A stretch of 64,000 nucleotides of DNA from Loxodes magnus (GCA_946699065.1 CAMPDV010001310.1:54020-118019); one strand, 5' to 3'; shown: positions 23,035-34,939, counted from the first letter of the stretch. Notes: generated by a model from the letters alone, not told the origin. Numbers and translations are program-made.

Positions 23035-24080
23035 TTCAAAATCTTAAAGGGAACGCAACTGGACAATTTCAAATTTTGCAGATTCTTGAATTCTATGTTT
23101 ATGAACAAGGCATTAATTACTCATAACGATCAACGACAGCAGTAAGAGATCATCAATATATCTATTAAGTTACTTTTCTAAGTAGTTGCTCGACAAGAGT
23201 TTAGCTTTTCCAATACACCCCTCGGAAATATTAAATCAATAAGATATTAATCCATATAAGAAGCATCAAATATAAAATATAAGTAGAAGCACTGTTAATT
23301 TATCTCTTTTTTCAGTAAAAAATTTAAGCTATTATAAATTCTAAAATTTAGTTCTTAACTAAAAAGGTTCGAATTTTAATTTATCATAATCTTCTTTTTT
23401 AACTTCGGAAAAGAAGATAACATGATACCAAATGAAATGATTTTAGAATTAGAAGATTTAAATTAATTTGAGAAATTATTAATTGCTTGAAGCGATTCGT
23501 AATGCAAATAATTTTTTAATATATTTAATCTAATAAAATAATAGGCAAATTTTAGCAATTAATGAAAATATATTTACTTTATCAAAAATCTTGCCACGTA
23601 ATTTAGACGAAATAGAAATTTATAAATGATTGCAGGAAAAGATTAATAAGCTTATAAAATAGATATCAGATGATAAAAATTAGAATAATGTAGCTATTAA
23701 TGAATAAAAAATAATCATTTTAAAATTGTGTTTTTAACTAGAACTTTATAAACTTTTTAAAAATTAATAGTTAGCAATTATTAGATTAATAAATTTTTTG
23801 GAACGAATAATAAGATTATGGCAAAATTTAATAATTAATAAATAAATATTAAGATTTTTAAGAACAAAAAAAAGAAATTAAAATATTAAACATTCAAAAA
23901 AATTAAATAGATTTAGAATTTTATTGAAATTAAAAGGCTAAATATAGTTAATTGAAATAAAAAAATAAGTATAGATAAAAGAAATGAATCAGTTTAAAAT
24001 ATTAACTAAATAAAAGAAAAAATTGAGAAAATTTAAGAATAAAAAAAATAACTAAAGCTTATAAAATATTATATATAAAA
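23035..24080 (+). pseudogene. Coding-like stretch upstream of the Helitron
   Basis: In ciliate code an open stretch at about 23,045-23,260 reads GNATGQFQILQILEFYVYEQ and AVRDHQYIYQVTFLSSCSTR, and a second at about 23,590-24,000 is Gln/Lys/Asn-rich (NKYQDFQEQKKEIKILNIQK). Both lie on the same strand as the Helitron and are separated from it only by a family C SINE at 24,081. They may be its N-terminal part or an unrelated neighbour; I cannot tell. Confidence 0.35.
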
Positions 24081-24486
24081 TGGATTTCGGCCGCGTCAAA
24101 CAAACTAGTAGGTAATCTGGTGCAGTGTATACTGCATTGCGAGTAATCTTGAACTAGATGCTACCACGGAGAAGGGTGGATAAGCTCCGTTGAGATATAC
24201 CTAACTTACCCCGAGGGTTTTCTCAAGCAATATGAAAGTTTGACTGACGGGCCTTCTAATTACTGACTTAATAACTAATTCTTATTTGGACCTTATTCAA
24301 GAAGATTGAAGCATTTGACCCAAGATTTAAGAATAATTTTTAATAAGAAGATTCCCCATTCGGAGAAGCTGACATGACTCTTTGAGACTCTAGAATTTTA
24401 AATAGAAACATGAGAACATTTTCTTAATATTAAATATTAATATTGAAAGAGCTGCGCACCAATGAGGTGCTACGCGATTTATAATA
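24081..24486 (+). mobile_element. SINE-like family C copy, internal
   Basis: Full-length relative of the family C copies in the two arms: head TGGATTTCGGCCGCGTC, shared GGTGCAGTGTATACTGCA and GCGAGTAATC, then GACGGGCCTTCTAAT, ending in the best preserved hairpin tail of the window (GCACCAATGAGGTGCTACGC) at about 24,452. It sits directly in front of the Helitron coding relic. Confidence 0.8.
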
Positions 24487-24488
24487 AT

Positions 24489-24521
24489 TTTTATTTATTT
24501 ATTTATTTATTTATTTATTAT
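24489..24521. repeat. (TTTA)n microsatellite
   Basis: Eight or so TTTA units immediately after the hairpin tail of the family C SINE. Similar TTATTTATTT runs follow the tails at 45,600 and 53,460, so the run may be the element's own simple-repeat 3' end rather than chance. Confidence 0.7.
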
Positions 24522-24739
24522 TTGTTTTAACAGAAATAAAAAATAAAATTTATTAAAATTTAGAGCACACCATTATAAAATAATAAACTCATAAAAAAAG
24601 GTATAAATTTTGATTTATTTGCAGTTAAAACAACGATTATTAATTAAGTTGGATTTAAAAATTTATAAAAGATAAAGTTTTTATCTGAACAATTAAATTT
24701 TAAAAATTAATAAGAAATTTTTTCAATATAAAATATAGC

Positions 24740-25675
24740 AACAATATTATTTCCTTTTCCATAAGGATTAACCCGATTAGTTAAAATAGATTAATTGACT
24801 ATTTGGAGGCATTTAATCATTTGATTTCGAAATAATAAAAATACTATTAGGATTAAATTAGCTAAAATTATAGATTTTTGTAATTTGCTTTTAATTTTAA
24901 ACATAACTGATCGAAAAACATTTGGCTTATATGTTAAAACATAATAATGAAATTTTACGTTGGAATAACTTAAGTAATTATTAAAATAAGATTTTCAAAA
25001 ATATGAAATTTATAAAAATAAAATTTTAGGAAATAAAAATTTCTGAAAAGCGAAAAATATGGAACTATTGTAAAAAGAACTGCAACTTGATTGATTACAT
25101 TGACATATGCTATATGATGCATTTTGATTTGAAAATATTTGTAGTTTAAATAAAATTTAATAAGAATTACAAAAATAAAGATTTTAATTAAATAATCCGC
25201 ATTTAGTAGTTATTTTGATATTTTAGTATAATTAATTTTAAACACCTTAATGGTTTGAAATAGATTGATTTAAATTTGAAGAATAGAATGCCAGAACATA
25301 TTCATTTATTAATAAAATTAAGCTTAGATAGAATAAATATGTTATTTAAGGAAAATTAGTTTAGAATAATTCGAAATAAATAAAAACATTTGAGTAAAGA
25401 AGAAAACGAACATATTAATGATTTTTTAATTAATAAATAAAAGGTGAATAGCTAAATTAAAGCTATAAACATTATATTTTATTCTGAAGTACCAATTAAA
25501 ACAAAAATCAGTAAAGTAGTAAAAAATAAATCTATAGATAAATTTAATAAAGCTTAAAATAGAGATTTATTTGATATTTTATAATTTGTGAAACATAAAT
25601 GCAATGATAAACGTTTATTAAGAAGAAACATAAAAATGAAGAGTTCCATTCTAAAATAATAAAAAAACTGAATTT
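24740..25675 (+). pseudogene. Helitron Rep (HUH endonuclease) relic
   Basis: Features in order: LFPFPQG at about 24,755 (Helitron proteins have a conserved LFPxLFPxG-type motif here), a region near 25,050-25,110 resembling the FGT...T.T block before the nuclease, then the long open stretch 25,230-25,674 with GLKQIDLNLKNRMPEHIHLL, which matches the Helitron pattern in which an IEFQ.RG.PHIH block precedes leucines. The two histidines of HUH are kept. Further on, QFVKHKCNDKRLLRRNIKMK fits the Q.H.H..C.......CR block. The glycine before PHIH is replaced. The frame before 25,230 is interrupted by UGA several times. Confidence 0.65.
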
Positions 25676-26639
25676 AAATAAATACAAATAAAAACAATAG
25701 TAGCAAATATAATATATATTTATAGCAAAAAGTAATTAAAAAATATATTACCTTTACTGTAATTTTGAAGAACTAATTGTTTAATTAATTTTATAAGAAA
25801 ATTAAATAGAATAATATTTAATTAAGTTTAATAAAGAAAAAGAAGCATGACAATAGTTATTTACTAATATTTAGTTAAAAGAAAATTAACACTTGTAATT
25901 AACTAGAGTGAGTAAAAAGATTATATTATTCCAGAAATAATGCGAAATTTAGATAAAAGAACAAATTTTGGATGTTCTCACTAAATAATTAAATTGAGAA
26001 AACACAAAATAAATTAATTAAAAAAAATTAAGAAAATACTTGAGATTTAACGATAATTAAACTGCAAATGATTATAATAAAATTGATAATAATTCTTTAA
26101 ATAAAACAATTATATTATGCTTAAAGAATGTAATATATACCAACTTAATATTCTTAAAAATTTACAAGTTTAGAACAAATATTACGAGTTTAGCTCAAAC
26201 TTTTAAATAAAAATTAGTATAAAGAAAAAAAATGTAGATAAAATAATAGTGTTACCTATGCCATATATTAATAATGATTAACATACTAAAAGTTGAATAA
26301 ATTAAAGATATCTGTTAACTTGAAAACTAAAGTTGATATGAAAATAATAATTTAACTAAAGAATAAAAAATATATGAAGCTAAATAGTAAGTAGTTTTAC
26401 AAATTTAAGTTCAATATCCACATCTATTTTAAACATAATATTAAAATTTTGATTTGAAACTATTAAAATAAATAAATGAGTAAAAACATAATATGATTAC
26501 GAAAAAATGTTTAAAAAATAAAATTTAAAAATAGAAAAATAAATAATAAAAATTAACTTAACTTAAAGTAGAAGACATAATAAAATTATAAAAACTCATA
26601 ATATATTTAAAAATGCATATAATGTAAACTATTATTATC

Positions 26640-27700
26640 TGCTGGAAAATATTTTTTAATTAAATAATTAGAATAATTTTTAATGAAATTTGCAACAACT
26701 GGTGAAGCTTCAAAAGCAATTGACGGAGTTACTGTATATTCTTTACTTAATCTAACTTGTAAATTTAAAGATTTAACATAAAAAGTAATTAACGAAAAAT
26801 AAAATTAATTATAAAATATAAACTGAATAAGTATAGATGAAATAAGCAAGCTCAGTAATAATTATTTTAAATTGAAAAAAGACTATAATAAATAAATGAA
26901 ATATTGAGGCTTTAATATAATTTTTGTATGAGTTTTTGCTTAGTTACAGTTAAAGGTAAGTAAATATTCTCAATTAAATTAAAAAAGCAAAAAGATATAG
27001 AAGGATTAATTAAAATACTGTAGTATTTCTAGAATAATAGCTGCGATAATTAAATTTTGATAACAAATCTTAACAAGAAATGGATAAAGGATTATATAAT
27101 TATTTATAAGTTTTTAGCAAATACTTAGATTTTAAAATTAAACTTTGTTTTTTTAGAAAGAAAACATAATCTCATAATTTAAACATTTTATAAAGTTTAA
27201 ATAAGCCTTGTATCGAAGATAAAACCCAAGAATTATTAAAATATAAGGACTTGAAAAAATATTTAAAGTATTAATGCTTGAATTATGTTAACTGAAAATT
27301 TAATTACTAAATCTGGATTAATAAATAGAGCCACAGGTTTCAGAAGAGATATTTCTGATGGGATAAAGATTAGTTTTAACATTAATTACCATTATGAATT
27401 GAAAGGCACATCACTAAAATATTTAACCAAATTTAAAAAAGAAAAAATGTAATAATTTGGTACATATATTTTCTGTAAAACATAGCTTTACACTCGATGA
27501 CATTTAGGATTATAGAAAATAATTTCCTTTAAAATTATGCATAAACTATTCATAAACTTTAAGGAACTACCATTGAAAAGTTTGATTGATATTAGAAATA
27601 AAGTACAGGCTAAAAGTTTTTACAGAATTTACGTTTAAAAGACTTTTAAACATAAAAAATACGAAAAACTTTGATTAGAGAATTAAAATTAATTAAGAAA
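26640..27700 (+). pseudogene. Helitron PIF1-type DNA helicase relic
   Basis: A degenerate Walker A (SAGKYFLIKQL) at 26,641, motif Ia-type ATTGEASKAIDGVTVYSLLN at 26,690-26,750, Walker B ISIDEISKLSNNYFKLKKDY at 26,828-26,880, motif III GFNIIFV.VFAQL at 26,908-26,945 (the usual GD replaced by UGA-V), NLITKSGLINRATGFRRDI at 27,289-27,350 (matching the N.....GLVNG..G..... block of PIF1/Helitron helicases) and FPLKLCINYSQTLRGTTIEK at 27,522-27,595, the counterpart of the PL.LA.A.TIHKSQG.T motif. The order and spacing are those of the family. The Walker A glycines and motif VI residues are lost, so it is not active. Confidence 0.8.
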
Positions 27701-28199
27701 TCAATATGTGAAATTAAAAAATAACTTTGTAGAAATAATTAAATAATTAAAAATTTAAGAATATTAAAACTTTCAAAATTGTCATTTTTTCTATAATTAT
27801 GGAATACATAGTCTAATGATCAATTAGTAAAATAGGTAAGTTAATATGAAAAAACTACATTAACAAAATGAAGATGATTGCTTGTTAATCAAAAAAGAGT
27901 TAAAAAATAAACTAATAAAATTAGAAGAATATTTAAAAAAAGAAATAAAAGAAAAGAAGATCAAAAAGACTTTAACTAAAGCCAATAAAAATTAAGATAA
28001 AGTTTCTTAAAAATAATCCAAAAATTTGAGTATAGAATCTGGAACCGTATAAGAATATTTTCTCTATAATAACAAATATTTAAAAAGATAAAAATCTAAA
28101 TAAAAAAGAATGTCAAGATGTTAATAAAAATTATGAAAATAATTCAGAATAATATAATAAAATAAAAAAAATAAACTAACAATAATAATAGTAGATAGA

Positions 28200-29210
28200 A
28201 AGTCCAGAAAATTAATTTATAAGATTTTATAATCCAAATTCTTTATGCTGATTAAATTCGATTATCGTGATTCTATACAAATTAGATAAATTTAAAGCTG
28301 ATTCTTAGAATATTAAAATATAAATTAGTCAGAAATTTTTAAATGTAGAATGCTTTAAATTAGAAAATGTAAAGGAGTGATTCTTAGTTAAAATAATGAA
28401 TATGTGATAATTGCTAAGCATTCAAGAATAATAATAAGATTAATAAGAAACAATTTTTTTATCTTTAAATAATTAAGTTTGTCTTTTGAAGAGACGATCA
28501 ACTTATTTTTTAAATATTAAAATATTTAATAAATGCTAGAAATAATAATAGATATAATTAAGATTGAGAAGATTATAAAAAAGAAATAAATAGTCCAATG
28601 ATTGATTTGCATTACTTTAAATACTATTTAATAAGTAACTAAAGCTAAAATATTATATTTTCTTCTTATTTTTTACATTTACCAACAATAGAGTATATTT
28701 GCGAAAAGAATATACATAAAGTAACTTTAAAAAATTTAATCGATTTTGAATAATAAGTTTAGGATTTGAAGAGTGATTAAAATTGAAAATGTGATAATTT
28801 AAAGCATAACTAATAAACTAATAAAGTCAAGCAACAAAATTATTATAAGTAGTATATATTATAATAGCTATTTATAGAACAAAATAAATAGAGTAAAATA
28901 ATAAAAATTTAAAACCAAATTTATAAAATAAATAATTTCTTGATTTAACAAACTTAATATAACGAGATTAAAGTTAAGTATCGATTTAACAAAATATATA
29001 CAAACTGAAAGCAACAGTTTATCATGAAGGTGAAACTTTAGAGCAGGACTATTCTTAAATTAACGGTTAAAATAATTTTTATTTTAAAATAAATGATCGC
29101 CATAAAATTAAAAAGGTAAATTTCGAAGAAATGACATAAGTAGTAGTATTAATTTATGAAAAATCTCAATATATTTCATAAAATTGCATAAATGTTTAAA
29201 AAATTAACAT
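28200..29210 (+). pseudogene. C19 (ubiquitin-specific protease)-like domain relic of the Helitron
   Basis: At 28,225-28,290 the + strand encodes FYNPNSLC followed by UGA and LNSIIVILYKLDKF, which fits the cysteine box N..NLCWLNS..Q.L of C19 peptidases with UGA in place of Trp. At 29,010-29,170 the C-terminal box is visible: TVYHEGETLEQDYSQI, then NFYFKINDRHKIKKVNFEEM and VVVLIYEKSQ, matching the H.G.....GHY......W..FND..V..V......AY.LFYE pattern with the catalytic-His GHY triplet changed to QDY. Cysteine and first histidine survive, but the GHY histidine does not. Whether it was part of the Helitron protein or a separate gene is inferred from strand and adjacency only. Confidence 0.5.
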
Positions 29211-29330
29211 AAATAGTAAAATAATAACAAGAAATTTAAAAAGAAAATTATAGAAACCATCAAATTAAATTCTGAAAAAAAGCTAAAAGAAATAAGCTTG
29301 TAATTATTCAGATTTACTTTGAGTAAACCA

Positions 29331-29970
29331 AAGATGAAAAAAAAATTATATTTCTAATTTAAGTACATTACAATTTTAATTTTTGAAAATAACTATTTTA
29401 TCTTAAAATTAAGTTTAAGTAGAAATTTTTTATATATAAATAAAATTTATATTTACTAGCAAAAGTTTTTAAGCTTTTATTAAAAAACATTATTTTTCTC
29501 AAATGCTTAAAATTTTGTTTAAATAAAAAAAATCCCAATAAAAGCTTTTTTTAATTAAATTCTTCTTTATAAGCTAAAAATTAAAGGGTAGTAATCAATA
29601 TACTTGATTTAATTTTAAAACCCTTAGTTATGTAGCAAATCAAGTATATATTATACTTGAAGTGATAACTTTGATAAATAAAGTAAATTTTACACGAAAA
29701 AGTTTCCATATTTATTTCACAAAATTTTGAATTTTAAATTAAATAGATAATTTTTTTTAAAGATATTTATCTGATTGAACTACAAACTTATTCATGCAAA
29801 TTAAAATTTTTGCTTATCTTCTATTGAATTACTTATTGAATTTCAAAATTGTCTTTAAATTTTGTTGATTTTTTTGATTTTAAAAATTAACTTGGAAAAA
29901 ATTTATTTTTTGGGTTTACTTTTTTTAGTATTGTAAAAAGTTTTTTTAGATTTATTCCAGTTGGTCGTTT
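29331..29970. other. AT-rich, with one end of a 60-bp repeat
   Basis: Contains at 29,648-29,705 a 60-bp phrase (GTGATAACTTTGATAAA and TTTTACACGAAAAAGTT) repeated at 35,053-35,107. Otherwise T-rich with no supported gene. The Helitron's 3' end probably lies in its left half. Confidence 0.5.
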
Positions 29971-29979
29971 ATGTTCTTT

Positions 29980-31700
29980 TTTTTGTATATCAAATTTTCT
30001 ATAATCTATAAATTTAATTGAATAAAGAGATCTGGGTCTTAAGAATAATCTTTAGAGTTTGTTTCTTATTTATTTATTTAATCTTAATTACATTGAAAGT
30101 TATAAAATAATAGAATTTTAACAAGAAAAGAATGAAAATATTTCTATTAAAATTGAAGAAAAGTAGTTTATCTTAGTCCCTAGTATGATAACAAAGTTCC
30201 ACAGCTCAAAATTTTTTATCTTCTTCATCAAAATCTTATTCTATTAATCTAATAAATCTGATGTTTATAAAAATTATTAACTTGTTTTTTTCTATGAAGT
30301 TAATAAATTTTGTTTTAATTTTTCATCTTTTTCTTATTCCGTTAAAATTTTTGATTATTTTCAAATTGGTTAAAATTTTATAATATTTTTTCTTCTATTT
30401 TATCTTCTTAATTTTAATTTCCTATATCTATTTAAATAGTTGGCTTTTCAGAATTATTAATAATTTCCAATCTGCTTTACATTTCTTTTGCTATTCGGTT
30501 ATGTCGTCTTTAAAACATTTTATTTTTCTTTTTAAAATTTCTATAAATAATTGATGACCTATATGAAGTCTTGCTTAGATTCAAGTGCTTAAAAAGTTTA
30601 CCTAAAAATTCATATGTTCTTTCTTTGCTAACATGCAATTAGCATCAAACTTAAAGTTCTAAAGGTTTTACATTAATCAAACTTATCTTTTTATTAATAA
30701 ATGTTTTATATAATTTTTTAATTCTCTCTGTTTATATTTATGATCAAACAAATCTTTAAAATATTAAAGCATGTAACTCACAGTTCTCTTTTTAATTTTT
30801 AATTTGTTTTTAGAAAATTTCTATTATTCTATTATTGTATTTTTAACTTTGTAAAAAAATAGTGACTCTGCTTTTAGTCAAATCTAAATTTGAAATCTCT
30901 TTATAAGTTTTATTTAAAAAAATTTCTTTCAAAAATTCGTTAAAGGTCTAAAATTATTGATATTTCCACAGCTTGCTTTCTAAAAGTTACTCATGAATAA
31001 TTTTTGATGTTGCTAGATATCCAAAAACTCTGTCGGCTATTCCAATAAACTTTTCGTTAGTCCATACATTATTGAGTAAAATGCATCTTGAAATGGCTTA
31101 ATTTATTTAAGAAGGATCTATCTAGCATATAAAACTCTTTTCATTCCAAACATCAGTATTTAGTAAGGTAAAATAAAAATCTCAATTTTTTGCGATTTCT
31201 TATATTTTTATTCGTTTTTTTTATTCAATTCACTCTTTATTTCCTTTAACTTTTAACCTTTTTAAATTCATTTAAATTTAACGTAAATTAAAGTTAGGTT
31301 TTTCTAAAAAGCCATTTTACATCTACTTTTCAACAAACTCATTTTACAATTTTACTTCCGATGCGATATTCTTGAAGGTTTTATATCACTTTAATACCTA
31401 CTTTTAACTTTTTATTCAATTTTATCAATTTTCTTTATTAAAAGAGACATTTTTTTTAGTTTGAAGTGCTTTATCCTTGAAAATTATATAACTTAATATC
31501 CATTAATGCATTAATATTTACCAATATCTTAAATTCACTAAAGCAATTTTTGCTATAATTGTAGTATTTCTTCATATCAAATAGAGCATTTTTTATAATG
31601 CATAAAGCCTACTATTTTGCACTTTTTATTTACTATCAAGATTATCCTATGCTAAAGTGGTTATAATTAATAGTGAAATTTGATTCTACTATGATTTCTA
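29980..31700 (-). pseudogene. Unrecognised ciliate-code coding relic
   Basis: On the minus strand about 140 codons are open over roughly 31,200-30,750, with VWNEKSFICQIDPSQINQAI, RCILLNNVWTNEKFIGIADR, VFGYLATSKIIHEQLLESKL and ENCELHALIFQRF, followed after a UGA by SKERTYEFLGKLFKHLNLSK. The composition (Trp, His, Cys used normally, mixed helices) is that of a real soluble protein. Further downstream to 30,180 and upstream to 31,640 protein-like phrases continue in other frames. I do not recognise the family. A family A SINE is inserted just upstream at 31,727. Confidence 0.5.
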
Positions 31701-31726
31701 TGATTCTTGGAATTTCTTTACTTATT

Positions 31727-32042
31727 AATTAATTAATTTCAACTAAAAAAGTTTTTGGACCGGAAATTCCTTTCCGATTGCACGACCCGACACCATCTTT
31801 TTATGGAATAACGGAGATATCCTGTTTGTGCATAGGCACAGCTGCTAGGGAGCTTCATCGCTATGAGCAGCCAGGCTTCAAGCCCACACCAAAAGCGGAT
31901 AATCTCAAAGATATTGTTCCCTTCAGAAAATGACTCTGACCAGGGACTTTCTCAGCGACAGGAAAGGAACTTGTTCCTAGCCATAAAACAAGAAAGTATT
32001 GTCACGAAGGTCATTCTCAGCTCCCACCATCTTTTTAATTAT
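31727..32042 (-). mobile_element. SINE-like family A copy with clear target-site duplication
   Basis: A full-length copy in minus orientation. The flanks are a perfect 15-bp direct repeat, ATTTCTTTACTTATT, at 31,712-31,726 and 32,043-32,057. A duplication of that length at a LINE-free short element with no open frame is the mark of retroposition by target-primed reverse transcription. It defines the element ends: on the minus strand it runs from AATTAAAAAGATGGTGGGAG to TAGTTGAAATTAATTAAT. Confidence 0.9.
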
Positions 32043-32059
32043 ATTTCTTTACTTATTTA

Positions 32060-33990
32060 AGCTCTTTTCTATCAGCATAAAAATTTCTTAATTATAATTA
32101 AAATAAATTTTTATTAAATGCTAAATATTATAAATAATTGTAACTAGCCATTTTAACCTAATAATTGATTTGCATGCTTTTATAAAAAATAATTAAAATT
32201 AAGCTATTTTATTAAGCTGAAAGGCGAACATTATTTAATTTAATTTAAAATTAAGCTATGAATAATTCTTAAAATTGGATCAAATAAATATGTTTAAATA
32301 ATAGTCTATTAAAACAATAATCCAATAAAGTTTCTTTAATCTACTTTACTTATTAAAATTTTAGCTTTATCAGAGTAAAATATTTGCTTACTCATAATAA
32401 TAAATTTGTAAATGTGATAACAAACTTAAAACCTTAAATTCAAGTTATCACAAAAAGGAATAAATTTAGAAAATAAAATTTATTGATATAATAATTTTAG
32501 TTATAAATAGTCAAAATAGTAACTTTAAAAATAGAGAAATGCAAATCTTGAAATAATCACTATTATTTATTTCCAATAGTATTATAAAAATACTTTTTAT
32601 GGAAACAAATGGATATCTTGAAGCTGTAAAAAATAATGTTATTATTTGATCAAATATTTTTAAATGAATATAGATCAGTCTTTTATTATAAATAAAATCT
32701 ATTTTTACGAAAAAATTTTGAAATATTAAGTTTTTTTACTTTTTCCTAATTAGTATAGATAAGGTGTTATTTCTTTAAACTTTTTTTAGTTTATTCTTTA
32801 TTAAACTTAACGGAATATGAATTATTAGATAAATTTAGCCTATTAAGCTAAATTTAAATATTTTCTCAAATTAGATATAATTAAATAATCACATTTAATA
32901 AATATGCAAAATCAAATTTTAGTGTATATTTGTAAAAGATATTAAATGAAAAATTCAAATTTAAGTAAAATTGCTTTGGTAAAAATATATCTTAATTAGA
33001 TCAAAATATAACTAATGGAAGAATTAAAAGTTAATTACATAATTTGCATAAATAAGCAACTAATTTAAGAAGAAAAGAATTTGATACTTCTATCTTTCTA
33101 AATTTGATGCTTGTCTTAGCAAAAAAGCAGAAAAAACTACTAGTATAATATTAAAAACTGATTTCTCTTTTATTGATTTGTAATAATTTTAATTTTGCAA
33201 TAAAAAAGATTTAATAATTACATGCAAAATCTTAAATGACATAATATTTTTTCCATTTTCTTATAAACATTTCTAATAAATGTTAATATTATGAAAGAAG
33301 TTTAGTAATTTATATTATATAACATTTAAAAACTTTTTATTCTCTTTTTTAAAGTTGTTAAAACTTTAAACATAACAAAATTGAAAAAAGATTAGTTTAC
33401 TTATAAGATCTAATTTGATTCATTTTTAGAAAGAATCGAAATAAAAAAACTATCTTCATTAAAATAAACTTGCTAAAGCGTAAAAACCTTATAAGCAAAA
33501 ATTAGAAGGATAATTACAAAGTGTATTAAAATTAAAATACTGTAAACATTTTTAAGATTAAAAAATAATTACTTATAAGATTGAATGGCTATGATTAAAG
33601 AAAAAAAATAAAAGAAAAGCAAGCAAAGCAAAGATTTATGTAATTATAATAAACTTGAGAAATTGAAATTTCTAGAAGGACTTAATCACCTAAATATTTT
33701 CTTCGAAATTATTTTAACTAAAATAATGAAACTAAAAATGGATGTAGATAAATAAAATCTTAATTAATAAATTAGTAATTTTATAAATTAGTTATAAATA
33801 AAATTAGATAAATTATATCATTTATAAAAATCAAGAAATAAAAGCTTAAAATCAATTAATAAGGCCTATAATTATATTGGTAATTATTATAAATAAATAA
33901 ATAAATAAAATGAAAGTATTTGATGTGAAAGAAAATTTGAATCAGAATCATTAAATTTTTTATATGGTTAATTATAATAATAATATTAAT
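32060..33990. other. AT-rich, no supported gene
   Basis: 1.9 kb with weak LRR-like leucine spacing on the + strand (for example TEYELLDKFSLLSQIQIF near 32,815) but no motif strong enough to call. An (AAAT)n run is at about 33,892-33,909. The end next to 34,000 carries the downstream part of the gag-like relic. Confidence 0.35.
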
Positions 33991-33999
33991 TTTGACTTT

Positions 34000-34936
34000 T
34001 CCCTTTTAGGGATTTCCAACCCCGTCATGAGGACAGCAGTTTATGCTCAATGCAGTTAAATATAAATGTTTGGGACGTTCAATTTTAGCGAGATTGGGAA
34101 CTCGGGTTTCTCCAGGTTTTCCTTCCTTTTACTTGATATGGTTCCATTTTAATCTTGTATATTGAACCATCCGGGTTGCAATACATTCTTTTCATTCTTA
34201 CTTCTTCTTTTTTCTTCTTTTGTTGTTCTTTTATCCAATAGTTTCTTTATTTCTATTAGAATTTCTCACTTCCGATAAAAATGCCATACGCTTCCACAGC
34301 AGAAACATTTCTTTTTTATTTTGAATTATTTTCCTTGATTTGTTTGCTCTTTCTAGGAATCGATTTCCATTTGTATAGCTCCAGTTTCGCTTTACTCTTT
34401 CTTAAAAGTTTACAATTTCTCTTCTACTTTTCCGAGTCTGTTATCCAGTTCAATCTTTTTCTAAAGCTAATTTTAGGATTCGTTAGTCTGACTTTGTGAG
34501 ATATTCCAAAAGGCGTTAAGATCTCTCTCCTAGGACATAAGTCTTGACTCAATTCCTTCTGCTAGGTCTAGCTTTGCCATCAGCATATCATTGTCCTTCT
34601 TCAATCTCTTGACCTCTTCCTGGAGGTTCAGTACCACTTTGATGAGTTACTCCATGCTCATCTGGCCAGAAGGGTTGAACTCTGATACCTCCTGGTGGAG
34701 AACAGACTTCATCTGTTTCCTCGGTTTCTCGCTTGAGGTTGGAGTTTCCGTGTGTATATTCTTCAAAGTTGGCTTTCGTTCGTTTTGTTAGAGTCCAAGT
34801 TATTAGTTCAGTGTTGGTTAAGGTTGTGATAGAGAAGATTGTTAAGATTATTAAGACTTGGTTTCTTGCTTCCTCCCTTCCTTTTTGGCTTAGGAAGAGG
34901 TGGTATAGAAGCCTGACTTGAAATCTTCAACCATTT
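34000..34936 (-). pseudogene. Gag-like relic with protease-like segment
   Basis: A minus-strand homologue of 13,036-13,917, starting at the ATG near 34,934. The parts in order are: basic N-terminus with GFYTTS, the conserved EKPRKQMKSVLHQEVS and NPSGQMSMEQLIKVVLNLQE block, a long coiled coil, a CCHC zinc knuckle (CFCCGSVWHFYRKC) at about 34,270-34,315, and further on FPISLKLNVPNIYIQL followed by a short segment in the position where retroviral-type aspartic proteases have their DTG loop. Gag plus protease suggests an LTR-type retroelement. It is a fossil with several breaks. No long terminal repeats were found around it. Confidence 0.55.
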
Positions 34937-34939
34937 TTT

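Larger units (their letters stand above)
24540..29330 (+). mobile_element. Decayed Helitron (Rep, PIF1-type helicase, C19-like peptidase)
   Basis: A + strand element read in ciliate code. Three domains appear in the Helitron order: a Rep-type HUH motif (PEHIHLLIKL) at 25,291-25,320, PIF1-type helicase motifs at 26,640-27,600, and a C-terminal region with features of a C19 (USP) peptidase at 28,230-29,200. Helitrons are rolling-circle DNA transposons whose Rep nicks DNA and whose helicase unwinds it. Many in-frame UGA codons and frame changes show it is dead. The 5' TC and 3' hairpin-CTRR ends were not identified; a weak stem (TAAAGGGT...ACCCTTAG) at about 29,583-29,628 is a possible but unproven 3' end. 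Confidence 0.75.

Noticed and set aside
24540-29330. Polinton/Maverick (Tlr-type) identity for the helicase-bearing element
   Set aside because: An HUH Rep motif followed by a PIF1-type helicase is the Helitron layout; I saw no integrase, protein-primed polymerase or capsid features.
34000-34936. Long terminal repeats around the gag-like relics
   Set aside because: No matching direct repeats of suitable length flank them; only the dispersed SINE copies and arm termini are nearby.
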